Of a DNA stretch of 64,000 bases, positions 1 to 9,080 are shown one piece after another (position 1 is the stretch's first letter; each line of letters starts with the position of its first letter). The notes under the pieces were generated by a model. It was given only the letters and a program-made list of their open reading frames with translations, was not told the DNA's origin and did no database searches. The stretch spans positions 992,001 through 1,056,000 of the forward strand of contig OY969812.1 in assembly GCA_963703335.1 (NCBI GenBank). Direction: 5' to 3'. The translations under genes and the position numbers were made by a program. The DNA comes from VRUE01 sp963703335. Lineage in GTDB: Bacteria > Actinomycetota > Thermoleophilia > Solirubrobacterales > 70-9.

Positions 1-783
1 CTTCGGCGCGACCGTCTTGCCGGTCTGACCGATCTGGGCCGCGTAGGGGTACCAGCCGGCATCGACCACGGCGCGGGTTGCGGCAACCGCCCCGCCCATC
101 GCCTCGGCCAGTTCCTCGCACTGCTTGAAGCCCTCAGCAGCACCGAGGCCACGGCCGCCGCCGACGAGGATCTCGGCGTCCTCGATGTTGACGTCGGCGC
201 CACGCTGCTCGCCGCGCTGGACCATCTTCGCCTTGGTCGACCAGGGCGAGAGCTCGACCGCGACGTCGATCACCTCAGCCGTGCCGCCGCTCTCATTGGC
301 GTCAAATGCGTTGAGGCGGCCGATGATGATCCCCGGCTCGGCGACGTAACCGACGTCGGCGATCTGGGAGTCCTGCAGGATCGGCCGCTCGGCAACGAGC
401 TTGCCGTCGGAGACCTTGACCTCGGTGACCTCCATCGTCACGCCGGCGTTGAGGCGAGCGGTGAGACCGGCGCCGATCTCGAAGCCGAGCAGGCCACCGC
501 CGAAGAGGGCGTAGCTGAAGCCCTCGTCACCGATCACCTTGGCCATCGCGTCGACGATCGGCTGGGCGAGGCCCTCGGGCACGTCTTTGGCCCGGTAGAC
601 CTTGGTCGCGCCCCAGTTGCCGAGAGCGGCGCAGGCATCGTCGGCGATGTCGCCGACGACCATCACGCCGGCCTCGCCACCGATCTGGCCGGCCAGCTTG
701 GCCGCCTCGGAGATCGCACCGAGTGAGTTCTTGTTGAAGTTGCCCTCGTCGTCGTGGAGGGCGTAGGTCAGGATGCCTGCCAT
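1..783 (-). CDS. etfA: Electron transfer flavoprotein subunit alpha (3' end cut by window edge)
   Basis: Reading the minus strand from an ATG at 783 gives 261 residues (MAGILTYALHDDEGNFNK...) that run off the window edge. The C-terminal FAD-domain signature GWYPYAAQIGQTGKTVAPK is the last visible part, so roughly 60 residues are missing. EtfA pairs with EtfB to carry electrons from acyl-CoA dehydrogenases to the respiratory chain in the cytoplasm. The start codon directly follows the etfB stop, so the two are co-transcribed and probably translationally coupled. An acyl-CoA dehydrogenase at 12098-13243 is a plausible electron donor. Identification is secure. Confidence 0.95.
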   Translation of the reverse strand, partial: MAGILTYALHDDEGNFNKNSLGAISEAAKLAGQIGGEAGVMVVGDIADDACAALGNWGATKVYRAKDVPEGLAQPIVDAMAKVIGDEGFSYALFGGGLLGFEIGAGLTARLNAGVTMEVTEVKVSDGKLVAERPILQDSQIADVGYVAEPGIIIGRLNAFDANESGGTAEVIDVAVELSPWSTKAKMVQRGEQRGADVNIEDAEILVGGGRGLGAAEGFKQCEELAEAMGGAVAATRAVVDAGWYPYAAQIGQTGKTVAPK

Positions 784-1575
784 CTAGATCAGCTTCCTCT
801 CGTCGAGCCAAGCGACGATCTTTTCGACCGTCTCGTTGGTGTCCTCGTCCTCGATGATCTCGCCGGCCTGCTTGGCGGGCGGCGGGTTGAGGGCCAGAAC
901 CGATGTCTTGGAACCACCCTCGCCAACCATGCCGGCTTCGATGCCGACATCGCCGGTCGCCTTGGCGTCGAGGGGCTTCTTCTTGGCGCCCATGATCGCC
1001 TTCAGGCTGGGGTAGCGGGGCTCGTTGATCGCGTCGCCGACGCTGATCACGGCGGGCAACTCGATCTCGACCGTGTCATAGCCGTACTCGGCCTGGCGCT
1101 CGCAGCGCAGCTTGCCGTCGGTGACGTCGATCTTGATCACCTGGGTCAGCGAGGGCATCTTCAGGTGGTCGGCGACGACGGCGCCGATCGTGTAGCACTC
1201 GCCGTCATCGGACTGCTGGCCGAGCAGAACCAGGTCCGGGCTCTCGGCCTCGAGCACCTTGGCCAGCGAGTAGCCGGTGGCGCAGACGTCGGAGCCCGAC
1301 AGCGCGTCGTCGGAGAGGTGCACGGAGCGGTCTGCCCCGAGCGCGACCGCCTTGTGCAGAGCGCGGACCGCGGAATCGGGGCCCATCGTCACTGCGATGA
1401 CCTCCTCGACCGGGATCGCGCCACCCTCCTTGATCTGCATGGCGGCCTCGATGGCGTGTGTGTCGAAGGGGTTCAGGTTCTTCTCACCGCTGCGGTCCAG
1501 GCGCATCGTGTTGGAGTCGATGCGCTTCTGAACGGCGGCGTCCGGAACCTCCTTGACCAGGACGCAGATCTTCAA
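784..1575 (-). CDS. etfB: Electron transfer flavoprotein subunit beta
   Basis: About 263 residues, with the EtfB motifs MKICVLVKEVPDA at the N terminus and NEPRYPSLKAIMGAKKKP near residue 190. It forms the AMP-binding half of the electron transfer flavoprotein with EtfA. Two in-frame TTG starts exist, at 1581 and 1575. The ribosome site AAGGAGG (complement of 1583-1589) is only 1-2 bases from the first but about 8 bases from the second, and family members begin MKI, so 1575 is preferred. A palindromic operator-like site lies about 45 bases upstream. First gene of etfBA. Confidence 0.95.
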   Translation of the reverse strand: MKICVLVKEVPDAAVQKRIDSNTMRLDRSGEKNLNPFDTHAIEAAMQIKEGGAIPVEEVIAVTMGPDSAVRALHKAVALGADRSVHLSDDALSGSDVCATGYSLAKVLEAESPDLVLLGQQSDDGECYTIGAVVADHLKMPSLTQVIKIDVTDGKLRCERQAEYGYDTVEIELPAVISVGDAINEPRYPSLKAIMGAKKKPLDAKATGDVGIEAGMVGEGGSKTSVLALNPPPAKQAGEIIEDEDTNETVEKIVAWLDERKLI

Positions 1576-1618
1576 GTTCAAGCCTCCTTGGCTGTGTTCT
1601 GCTGTGTTCTCAAGCTGG

Positions 1619-1640
1619 TTGACTGACCAGTCAATCAGTC
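1619..1640. promoter_or_regulatory. Palindromic TetR-type operator upstream of etfBA
   Basis: Two overlapping perfect inverted repeats lie just upstream of etfB: TTGACT-N4-AGTCAA (1619-1634) and GACTGA-N8-TCAGTC (1621-1640). On the minus strand a TATAGAT-like -10 (about 1644-1651) sits directly before them, so a bound regulator would cover the start of transcription. Symmetric TGAC/GTCA sites of this size are typical of TetR family regulators of acyl-CoA metabolism. The regulator is not identified. Confidence 0.5.
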
Positions 1641-1709
1641 TATCTATACAGGGCGCGGCGGGAGGTTAGCGGGCGCGGCGGAAAGCCGTTGCCGCGACCT
1701 GCGACGGGC

Positions 1710-2129
1710 CTAGACGTCGTCGCGCTCGGCGGCGTTCTCGCGGATGAACTCGACGATGTCGTCGGTCCCCGCGCCGGGCGTGAAAACGGCGGCGACGCCA
1801 AGCTTTTCCAGCTCCGGGATGTCCTCGGCCGGGATCGTTCCGCCGACCGTCACCAAGACGTCGTCGACGCCCTGCTCGGCGAGCAGCGCGACCACCTTCG
1901 GCACCAGCGTCATATGGGCGCCCGAAAGAATCGAGAGGCCAACCGCGTCGGCATCCTCCTGGATCACCGTCTCGGCGATCTGCTCGGGGGTTTGGTGAAG
2001 ACCGGTGTAGATGACCTCCATGCCTGCGTCACGCAGGGCACGAGCGATGATCTTGGCGCCGCGGTCGTGCCCGTCCAGGCCGGGCTTGGCGACGACGACA
2101 CGAATCTTGCGGGCGGTGGCTGTGCTCAT
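1710..2129 (-). CDS. Cobalamin-binding subunit of a B12-dependent acyl-CoA mutase
   Basis: A 139-residue protein consisting only of a B12-binding Rossmann domain. The DxHxxG motif is present (LDGHDRGAK, His21 as lower axial cobalt ligand), followed by the SxL element (LSILSGAH, about residues 64-71) and the GG element (VGGTIP, about 97). Such stand-alone small subunits pair with a catalytic large subunit in split methylmalonyl- or isobutyryl-CoA mutases. The partner is at 2874-4496 on the same strand, separated by an apparent opposite-strand gene. Substrate is discussed under the large subunit. Confidence 0.93.
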   Translation of the reverse strand: MSTATARKIRVVVAKPGLDGHDRGAKIIARALRDAGMEVIYTGLHQTPEQIAETVIQEDADAVGLSILSGAHMTLVPKVVALLAEQGVDDVLVTVGGTIPAEDIPELEKLGVAAVFTPGAGTDDIVEFIRENAAERDDV

Positions 2130-2177
2130 GCGGCGAGAAGACTAGCGCTGACTGCAGGATTAGAAGTTCAGCGGGAG

Positions 2178-2843
2178 GTGAAGCTCCGCCGCCGGCGGCT
2201 GCCCCAGTCGGCGCACGAGTTCGACACTGTCACTACGCTCGGGTGCACTATTTCCCGAAGGAAGCTACGTGCAGTCGCCATCCTCTCCAGCCTGGCCCTC
2301 CTCGCTGCGCTGCCCGCCGGCTGCGCCGCAAACGACGACCTGACCCTGGCCGACGCGCAGGCGTTCGATGCGTACCCCCTCTACTACTCGGGCCCGGAAG
2401 TAGCCGGGCTCTCGCTTGAAGCCGTAGTGCAGGGCTGGGCGACCAATCGGCATGCACGCGAACAGGGCAGGCGAAGGATCTACTGGACCTTCATCTACGG
2501 CGACTGCACCCCTCCGCCGAGCGAGGGCGGCTGCGCCCCGCCCCTCGAGGTCCAGGTCTGGAGCGCCTGCGTGCGATCGGTCAGCCCTATCAAGGTCCGC
2601 AAGCACCACCTGTACGAGTTCCGGGGAGCAAAGGCAACCGGGGGCGGCGGCCGCTACGAAGTCTCGCCAATGGAAATCTTTACCGGCCGCACCACGATCA
2701 TCGTCTTCGGCAACGAAAAGCCGCTGGTCAAGACCGCCGCTCGCGGGCTGCGAGAGGTGCACGAGGTGCAGGCGGCGTCCCGTCTTCCTCCTCCCGCGCC
2801 CGGCTCCCTCAAGGAAGAGCTGCCGTGCCAGCGCAAGCGATAG
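2178..2843 (+). CDS. Putative small lipoprotein, start uncertain
   Basis: An open frame between the two mutase subunit genes and opposite to them. It encodes a convincing lipoprotein signal: basic residues RRKLRA, a hydrophobic stretch AVAILSSLALLAALPAG, then Cys in the lipobox LPAGC, and about 160 more residues with four or more cysteines (GDCTPPPSEGGCAPP, WSACVRS). No good start codon sits before the signal. The nearest in-frame GTG is at 2178, 24 codons too early and without a ribosome site; an ATT at 2250 would give an ideal signal peptide. Family not recognised. A sequencing error or non-canonical start is possible. Confidence 0.45.
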   Translation: MKLRRRRLPQSAHEFDTVTTLGCTISRRKLRAVAILSSLALLAALPAGCAANDDLTLADAQAFDAYPLYYSGPEVAGLSLEAVVQGWATNRHAREQGRRRIYWTFIYGDCTPPPSEGGCAPPLEVQVWSACVRSVSPIKVRKHHLYEFRGAKATGGGGRYEVSPMEIFTGRTTIIVFGNEKPLVKTAARGLREVHEVQAASRLPPPAPGSLKEELPCQRKR

Positions 2844-2873
2844 CGCAGGCTCAAGACCGACAGGGTCAGCGCG

Positions 2874-4496
<1,623 letters not shown>

Positions 4497-4520
4497 GCCC
4501 GGAGTCTACGGCCAGACTCG

Positions 4521-4567
4521 AGGTGCAACGCGCTACGGCTCTGTGACCGCCGTAACGCGTTTCACCT
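4521..4567. repeat. Imperfect hairpin, first of two related palindromes
   Basis: Arms 4521-4539 and 4549-4567 are 19 bases long with two mismatches around a 9-base loop. The core AACGCG-N-T-N-CGGC recurs in the palindrome at 4585-4620. It lies between the HAD gene and the mutase gene (both minus strand) and could end HAD transcription or form an RNA structure in the mutase leader. Confidence 0.6.
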
Positions 4568-4584
4568 GCGGGCCGGGCCTGCAG

Positions 4585-4620
4585 CCTCACGGAGCCGCAA
4601 CGCGTTGCGGCTCCGTGAGG
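4585..4620. repeat. Perfect 36-base palindrome
   Basis: Bases 4585-4602 are the exact reverse complement of 4603-4620, with no loop, centred on AACGCGTT. There is no T-run after it on either strand, so it is not a classic rho-independent terminator. Sequence similarity to the hairpin at 4521-4567 suggests one duplicated or repetitive element. Confidence 0.7.
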
Positions 4621-4642
4621 ACCACAAAACGTTGCACTCGAA

Positions 4643-5428
4643 TCAGCGGCGGGTGGGGAAACGGCGGGGTGGCTGCTTGCGACGGGCGGCGATGCGCGAG
4701 CCGCCGAAACCGGCGACTGTCGCCAGCAGGGTGACTGCGACGGCGACGAGGCGGCGGCCGAGCTGCTCGAAGCGGAGCGTCTGCCAGCCCTCGTCGCGGG
4801 CGATCTCGGCCAGCGGCGGGTCCGGGTTGACCACGACCGGGTAACCGACCGCGCGCAGCATCGGCAGGTCGGAGATCGAGTCCGAGTAGGCATAGGAGGC
4901 GGCGAGATCGATGTCGTGCTCGGTGGCGAAGATCTGCATCGCCTCGACCTTGCCCTCGCCGTAGACGAAGGGACCGTCGAAGCGGCCCGTCAGGCTCCCG
5001 TCCTCGCCGACTTCGTAACTGGTGCCGACGCCGCCGTCCATGCCAAGCACGTTGGCCAGCGGCTCGACCACGCCGCTGCCGGCAGCACTGACGATGAACG
5101 TAGGCCGGCCGGCGTCTTGGTGGGCGTAGACCTCGTCGAGCATCTGCGGGTAGACGCGCGGCAGGATCGCCGCCATCACCTCCGGGTTCATCCGTTCGAA
5201 GCTGCGCGCCGGGACGCCGGCGATCAATTCACGGGCGGCGCGCAGGACCTCGTGGGTCCGCTCGTCGGTCGTACCGCGCAGGCGGTAGCGCATGTGCTCG
5301 AAACCCCAGCTGGCCAGCTGGCGACGACTGACCAGCTTGTGACGAGCCGCGACGCGGGCGAACTGCATCCCGCTGGACCCCGCCATCAGGGTCTTGTCCA
5401 AGTCGAAGAAGGCCGCGGCGCGGCTCAC
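4643..5428 (-). CDS. HAD-IB family phosphatase with C-terminal membrane segment
   Basis: 261 residues. Motif I DLDKT with nucleophile Asp9 and acid/base Asp11, motif II around SAAGSG (about 114-119), and motif IV YSDSISDLPML identify a phosphoserine-phosphatase-like HAD-IB hydrolase. The C terminus has a hydrophobic stretch (VAVAVTLLATVAGFGGS) followed by a basic tail, suggesting membrane anchoring. Related actinobacterial proteins act on lysophospholipid-like or small phosphate substrates; the substrate here is unknown. It starts 4 bases after the thiolase stop, so the two form an operon. Confidence 0.85.
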   Translation of the reverse strand: MSRAAAFFDLDKTLMAGSSGMQFARVAARHKLVSRRQLASWGFEHMRYRLRGTTDERTHEVLRAARELIAGVPARSFERMNPEVMAAILPRVYPQMLDEVYAHQDAGRPTFIVSAAGSGVVEPLANVLGMDGGVGTSYEVGEDGSLTGRFDGPFVYGEGKVEAMQIFATEHDIDLAASYAYSDSISDLPMLRAVGYPVVVNPDPPLAEIARDEGWQTLRFEQLGRRLVAVAVTLLATVAGFGGSRIAARRKQPPRRFPTRR

Positions 5429-5432
5429 CGGA

Positions 5433-6617
5433 CTACTGGCCGTCGACCTCGATCACGATCGCATCGCCCTGGCCGCCACCGCTGCAGATCGCCGCGACGC
5501 CGATGCCGCCACCGCGGCGGCCCAGCTCGTGGACGAGCGAGCCAACGATGCGGGCGCCGGAGGCGCCGATCGGGTGGCCGAGCGCGATCGCGCCGCCGTT
5601 GACGTTGACGTTGACCTCTTCGACGCCGAGCATCCGCATCGAGTTGAGGGCGACCGAAGCAAAGGCCTCGTTGATCTCCCAGAGGTCGACGTCCTCGGGG
5701 CTCTTGCCGATCTTCTCCAGCGCCTGCTTGGCGGCGTTGGCCGGAGTTTTGGCGAGATAGGGGAAGTCATCGGCGACCGTGCCGTAGGCGAGCACTCGTG
5801 CCAGCGGCGTGCGGCCTTCCTTTTCCGCCCATTCTTCGGAGGCGACGACGATCGCGCCGGCTCCGTCGTTGACGCCGGGGGCATTGCCAGCGGTATGGGT
5901 GGCGTCCTCGCCACCGATTGCGCGCAGCCCGGCGAGAGTCTCGACCGTGGTCTCGGGACGAATCGCCTCGTCGGACTCGATCGTGCTCTCGCCCTTGCGC
6001 GACTTGACCGTGACACCGGCGATCTCGTCGGCGAGGCGGCCCGCCTCGGTCGCCTCGGCGGCAAGCCGGTGCGAGCGCTCAGCGAAGCGATCCATGTCGG
6101 CACGGGTGATCTCCAGCTCGTTGGAGACCTCGCTCGCCTCGTTGATCATCTGCTTCTCGGTAAAGGGGTTAGTAAGGCCGTCGTGGACCATCGCGTCGAT
6201 CGTCTCGACGTGGCCCATGCGGTAACCGAAGCGGGCCCCGGGCAGCAGGTGGGGAGCCTGGCTCATCGACTCCATGCCGCCGGTGACGGCGACCTCAGTA
6301 TCGCCGGCGCGGATCGCCATGTCGGCGATGCCGACCGAGCGCATGCCCGAAGCGCAGACCTTGTTGATCGTCTCCGAAGGCACCTCCTTGGGGATGTCGC
6401 CCTTGATCTGGGCCTGGCGCGAGGGGATCTGCCCCTGGCCGGCCTGCAGGACCTGGCCGAAAACGACCTGCTGGACCTGCTCGGGATCGACGCCTGAGCG
6501 ATCGAGCGCCGCGGAGATGGCGTGGCCGCCGAGGTCGGTGGCGTCGAGGGAGGAGAGGGTTCCGCCCATCTTGCCGAAGGGCGTGCGCGCGGTAGCGAGG
6601 ATGACTGTGCTGGGCAT
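5433..6617 (-). CDS. Acetyl-CoA C-acetyltransferase (thiolase)
   Basis: 394 residues, the usual length for type II thiolases. The nucleophile Cys88 lies in NKVCASGMRS, the C-terminal catalytic pair in NGGAIALGHPIGASGAR (His) and CSGGGQGDA (Cys), and the NEAFA motif is present. It condenses or cleaves acetoacetyl-CoA or longer 3-ketoacyl-CoA in the cytoplasm. Location with Etf, mutase and acyl-CoA dehydrogenase genes suggests a catabolic role. First gene of a thiolase-HAD operon. Confidence 0.95.
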   Translation of the reverse strand: MPSTVILATARTPFGKMGGTLSSLDATDLGGHAISAALDRSGVDPEQVQQVVFGQVLQAGQGQIPSRQAQIKGDIPKEVPSETINKVCASGMRSVGIADMAIRAGDTEVAVTGGMESMSQAPHLLPGARFGYRMGHVETIDAMVHDGLTNPFTEKQMINEASEVSNELEITRADMDRFAERSHRLAAEATEAGRLADEIAGVTVKSRKGESTIESDEAIRPETTVETLAGLRAIGGEDATHTAGNAPGVNDGAGAIVVASEEWAEKEGRTPLARVLAYGTVADDFPYLAKTPANAAKQALEKIGKSPEDVDLWEINEAFASVALNSMRMLGVEEVNVNVNGGAIALGHPIGASGARIVGSLVHELGRRGGGIGVAAICSGGGQGDAIVIEVDGQ

Positions 6618-6743
6618 GGGGCTGCCTTTCTCTGAGTGTTTGTGCCGGGTCTCGGCTCGATCAGGGCCGCCTGGCCCACGCCCGGGACGATAGCGGGAGC
6701 GTGGGTCCAGCCGCCGTGCGCAACGTCATAGACTCGCGACTCG

Positions 6744-8180
6744 ATGAAGGTCTCCGTCAGCCAAGGTCAGATCCCCGACGTCGACGCCGATCTCCTCGCC
6801 ATTGGCCTCTGTGAGGGCGAGGAGCTGCCGGGCGAGCTGGCATCGGCGAGGGGAGCCGCCGACGTCAAGGGCGGTTTCAAGAAACTCGCCACGATCCACC
6901 CCGAGCAGCCCGCCCGGGTCCTGGTTGTGGGCCTTGGCAAGCGGGGGGAGCTGGACGCCGAGAGACTGCGGGTCGTCGCGGCTCTGGCCGCCAAAGAGGC
7001 CGGCAAGCTGAGCGCGGTCTCGCTGGCCTGGCTCCTGCCGGAGGCCGACGACCGTGACGCGATGGCCGAGGGAATCGTCACCGGCACGATCCTCGGCTCC
7101 TACCGCTTCGACCGCTTCAAGAGCGCCGACCCGGACGATCCCGAGCCTACCTCGCTCGACTCGCTGACCCTGCTGGCGCCAGAGGGCGTCGCGGGCGCTG
7201 CCGAGGCGGCGCGCATCTGCGCCGAGGCCCAGAACCGCGCTCGCGACCTGCAGAGCCTTCCCTCCAACGTCGCCACGCCTTCCTTCCTCTCCCGACGGGC
7301 TCGTGAGGTCGCCTCCTTCCACCCCGCGGTCAGCACCGAGGTCCTCGGCCGCGAGGAGATCGCCGCCAAGAAAATGGGTGGGCTGATCGCCGTCAGCCAA
7401 GGGAGCGCTGAGGAGCCGAAGCTGATCGTGCTGCGCTACGGGGGCGGCGGTTCCGGACCCACGCTGGGCCTGGTCGGCAAGGGGGTCACCTTCGACACCG
7501 GCGGGATCTCGCTGAAGACACCGGCTGGGATGCACGAGATGAAGATGGACATGTCCGGCGCCGCCGCCGTCCTGGAGACGGTTACGGCCGTTGCCGAGCT
7601 GGGCCTGGAGATCAACCTCCTCGCCGTGATCCCCTCGACCGAGAACATGCCCTCCGGGACGGCGATCAAGCCCGGCGACATCATCACCCAGTACAACGGC
7701 AAGACGGTCGAGGTCAACAACACCGACGCCGAGGGCCGCCTGATCCTCGCCGACGCGCTCGCCTACGCGATCGAGCAGGGCGCCGACCGGATCGTCGACA
7801 TCGCCACCCTGACCGGCGCCGTCATGATCGCCCTCGGCTCCAGCTACGCCGCAGTCATCGCCAACGACGACGAGCTGGCGGGTGAGGTCGAGGCGGTTGG
7901 CCGCGAGACCGGTGAGCTGGTCTGGCGCCTCCCGCTCCACCCCGAGTACAAGGCAATGATGAAGGGAACGGTCGCCGACCTCACCAACGCGGCGCCCAAG
8001 CGCAAGGCCGGCACGATCTCCGCCGCATCCTTCCTCGAAGAATTCGTCGGCGAGACCCCCTGGGCCCACCTCGACATCGCCGGCACCGCCTGGGACGTCG
8101 GCCGCCCTTACACGGGCAAAGACGCCAGCGGCTTCGGTGTGCGGTTGCTCACCGCGCTGGCCCGCGAGCTGGCTGGCTGA
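6744..8180 (+). CDS. pepA: Leucyl aminopeptidase (M17)
   Basis: 478 residues, typical length. The C-terminal metallopeptidase domain has GKGVTFDTGGISLK (Lys246, Asp251, Lys258) and the M17 signature NTDAEGRL at 326-333, whose Asp and Glu bind two metal ions. The N-terminal 160 residues are the variable macro-like domain. It removes N-terminal residues from peptides in the cytoplasm and usually forms hexamers. It is divergent from the thiolase operon across a 126-base gap and convergent with the nucleotidyltransferase gene 7 bases downstream. Confidence 0.95.
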   Translation: MKVSVSQGQIPDVDADLLAIGLCEGEELPGELASARGAADVKGGFKKLATIHPEQPARVLVVGLGKRGELDAERLRVVAALAAKEAGKLSAVSLAWLLPEADDRDAMAEGIVTGTILGSYRFDRFKSADPDDPEPTSLDSLTLLAPEGVAGAAEAARICAEAQNRARDLQSLPSNVATPSFLSRRAREVASFHPAVSTEVLGREEIAAKKMGGLIAVSQGSAEEPKLIVLRYGGGGSGPTLGLVGKGVTFDTGGISLKTPAGMHEMKMDMSGAAAVLETVTAVAELGLEINLLAVIPSTENMPSGTAIKPGDIITQYNGKTVEVNNTDAEGRLILADALAYAIEQGADRIVDIATLTGAVMIALGSSYAAVIANDDELAGEVEAVGRETGELVWRLPLHPEYKAMMKGTVADLTNAAPKRKAGTISAASFLEEFVGETPWAHLDIAGTAWDVGRPYTGKDASGFGVRLLTALARELAG

Positions 8181-8187
8181 AACTCGA

Positions 8188-8712
8188 TCACTCGCCGGCG
8201 TCGGAGACCCGGCGCTGCTCGTCGGCGATCACGATGTACTCCTCGACGGCCACGCGGTCCTTTGGACGATTCGCCGCGCGCTTCATCGCGATCAGGTGCT
8301 CGATCGAGGCAACCCGAATATCAAGGCCGAGAATGTCGTGAACAGAAGCCTCTGACCTCAACTCGTCGTAGCTGGGCATCCCGTCTGCATGCCCGAGGAT
8401 GTCGAAATCTCCATGGCGAGTGATGAACGTGAAGTTTGAGCCGTTTTCGATCGTCTTTGCATCGAGCAGGAAGGGCAGATCGGCTGGTGCACCGCGAAGC
8501 TTGACGCCGATCTCTCGCAGCGCGTCGACCAGCCGTCCGATGTTGTCGCGGTCGCGGGCGTAGACGACATCGAGGTCATAGCTCGGATAGCTCGAGCCAT
8601 GGCTGAGACCGGCCATTCCGCCGACCATGACGAAATCGACGCCGTGCCTGAGCAGCGGGGTCAAGAGAGCCCGCAGATCCGGTGGCCTGGGCGGGAGCGG
8701 ATCAGGAGTCAT
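8188..8712 (-). CDS. Nucleotidyltransferase-fold protein, probable toxin of an XRE-linked pair
   Basis: 174 residues with a nucleotidyltransferase-fold motif: GG at 31-32, HGSSYPSYDLDVVY with Asp46 and Asp48 as metal ligands. The remainder resembles small AbiEii/MNT-like proteins. It overlaps the upstream XRE gene by 4 bases (ATGA), so the two are translated together. By analogy with XRE-nucleotidyltransferase modules this could be a toxin that nucleotidylates tRNA or a protein; no catalytic evidence is available. The third carboxylate expected of active enzymes is not obvious. Confidence 0.75.
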   Translation of the reverse strand: MTPDPLPPRPPDLRALLTPLLRHGVDFVMVGGMAGLSHGSSYPSYDLDVVYARDRDNIGRLVDALREIGVKLRGAPADLPFLLDAKTIENGSNFTFITRHGDFDILGHADGMPSYDELRSEASVHDILGLDIRVASIEHLIAMKRAANRPKDRVAVEEYIVIADEQRRVSDAGE

Positions 8713-9038
8713 GCTGGATCGGTACGAACGTTGGGGCTGATCGCGATCATCTGCTCAGCCATCGCCAAGCCGTACTCGACCCGCTCGGACGGCGAGAGCT
8801 TTAGGCGCTCGGCGTTGAGCGTCCGATCGATGCCGAAGTCCCGCTTTTCGGCATTCAGGGTCAGGTTCTCCCCTAGCAGGTAGAGCAGCTCGCGCAAAGT
8901 CTCAACCGAGGGCGCGACCCGGTCCCGCTCTATCCGCGAGATCGCCGACTGCGTGGTGGACGCCCGCATCGCGAGCTGCTTCTGGCTTACCCCATGCCTC
9001 GCGCGCGCTTCTTTGAGGAGTTGACCAGGCATATTCAT
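8709..9038 (-). CDS. XRE family regulator, probable antitoxin
   Basis: 109 residues with an N-terminal Cro/CI helix-turn-helix (KEARARHGVSQKQLAMRAST, then QSAISRIERDRVAPSVETL), followed by a tail containing LSPSERVEYGLAMAEQ. It is first in a two-gene operon with the nucleotidyltransferase-fold gene and has a strong palindrome directly upstream, which suggests autoregulation. An alternative ATG is two codons downstream. Confidence 0.85.
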   Translation of the reverse strand: MNMPGQLLKEARARHGVSQKQLAMRASTTQSAISRIERDRVAPSVETLRELLYLLGENLTLNAEKRDFGIDRTLNAERLKLSPSERVEYGLAMAEQMIAISPNVRTDPA

Positions 9039-9047
9039 GCCTGAAAT

Positions 9048-9080
9048 ATAGCAAATATGTACTTATTGCATATCTGCTAT
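9048..9080. promoter_or_regulatory. AT-rich inverted repeat, likely operator of the XRE/nucleotidyltransferase operon
   Basis: Arms 9048-9059 (ATAGCAAATATG) and 9069-9080 match over 12 bases with one mismatch around a 9-base spacer. It is strikingly AT-rich for this genome and lies 10 bases before the regulator start, so it should overlap the promoter. The distal arm abuts the stop codon of the thioesterase gene. Confidence 0.65.
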
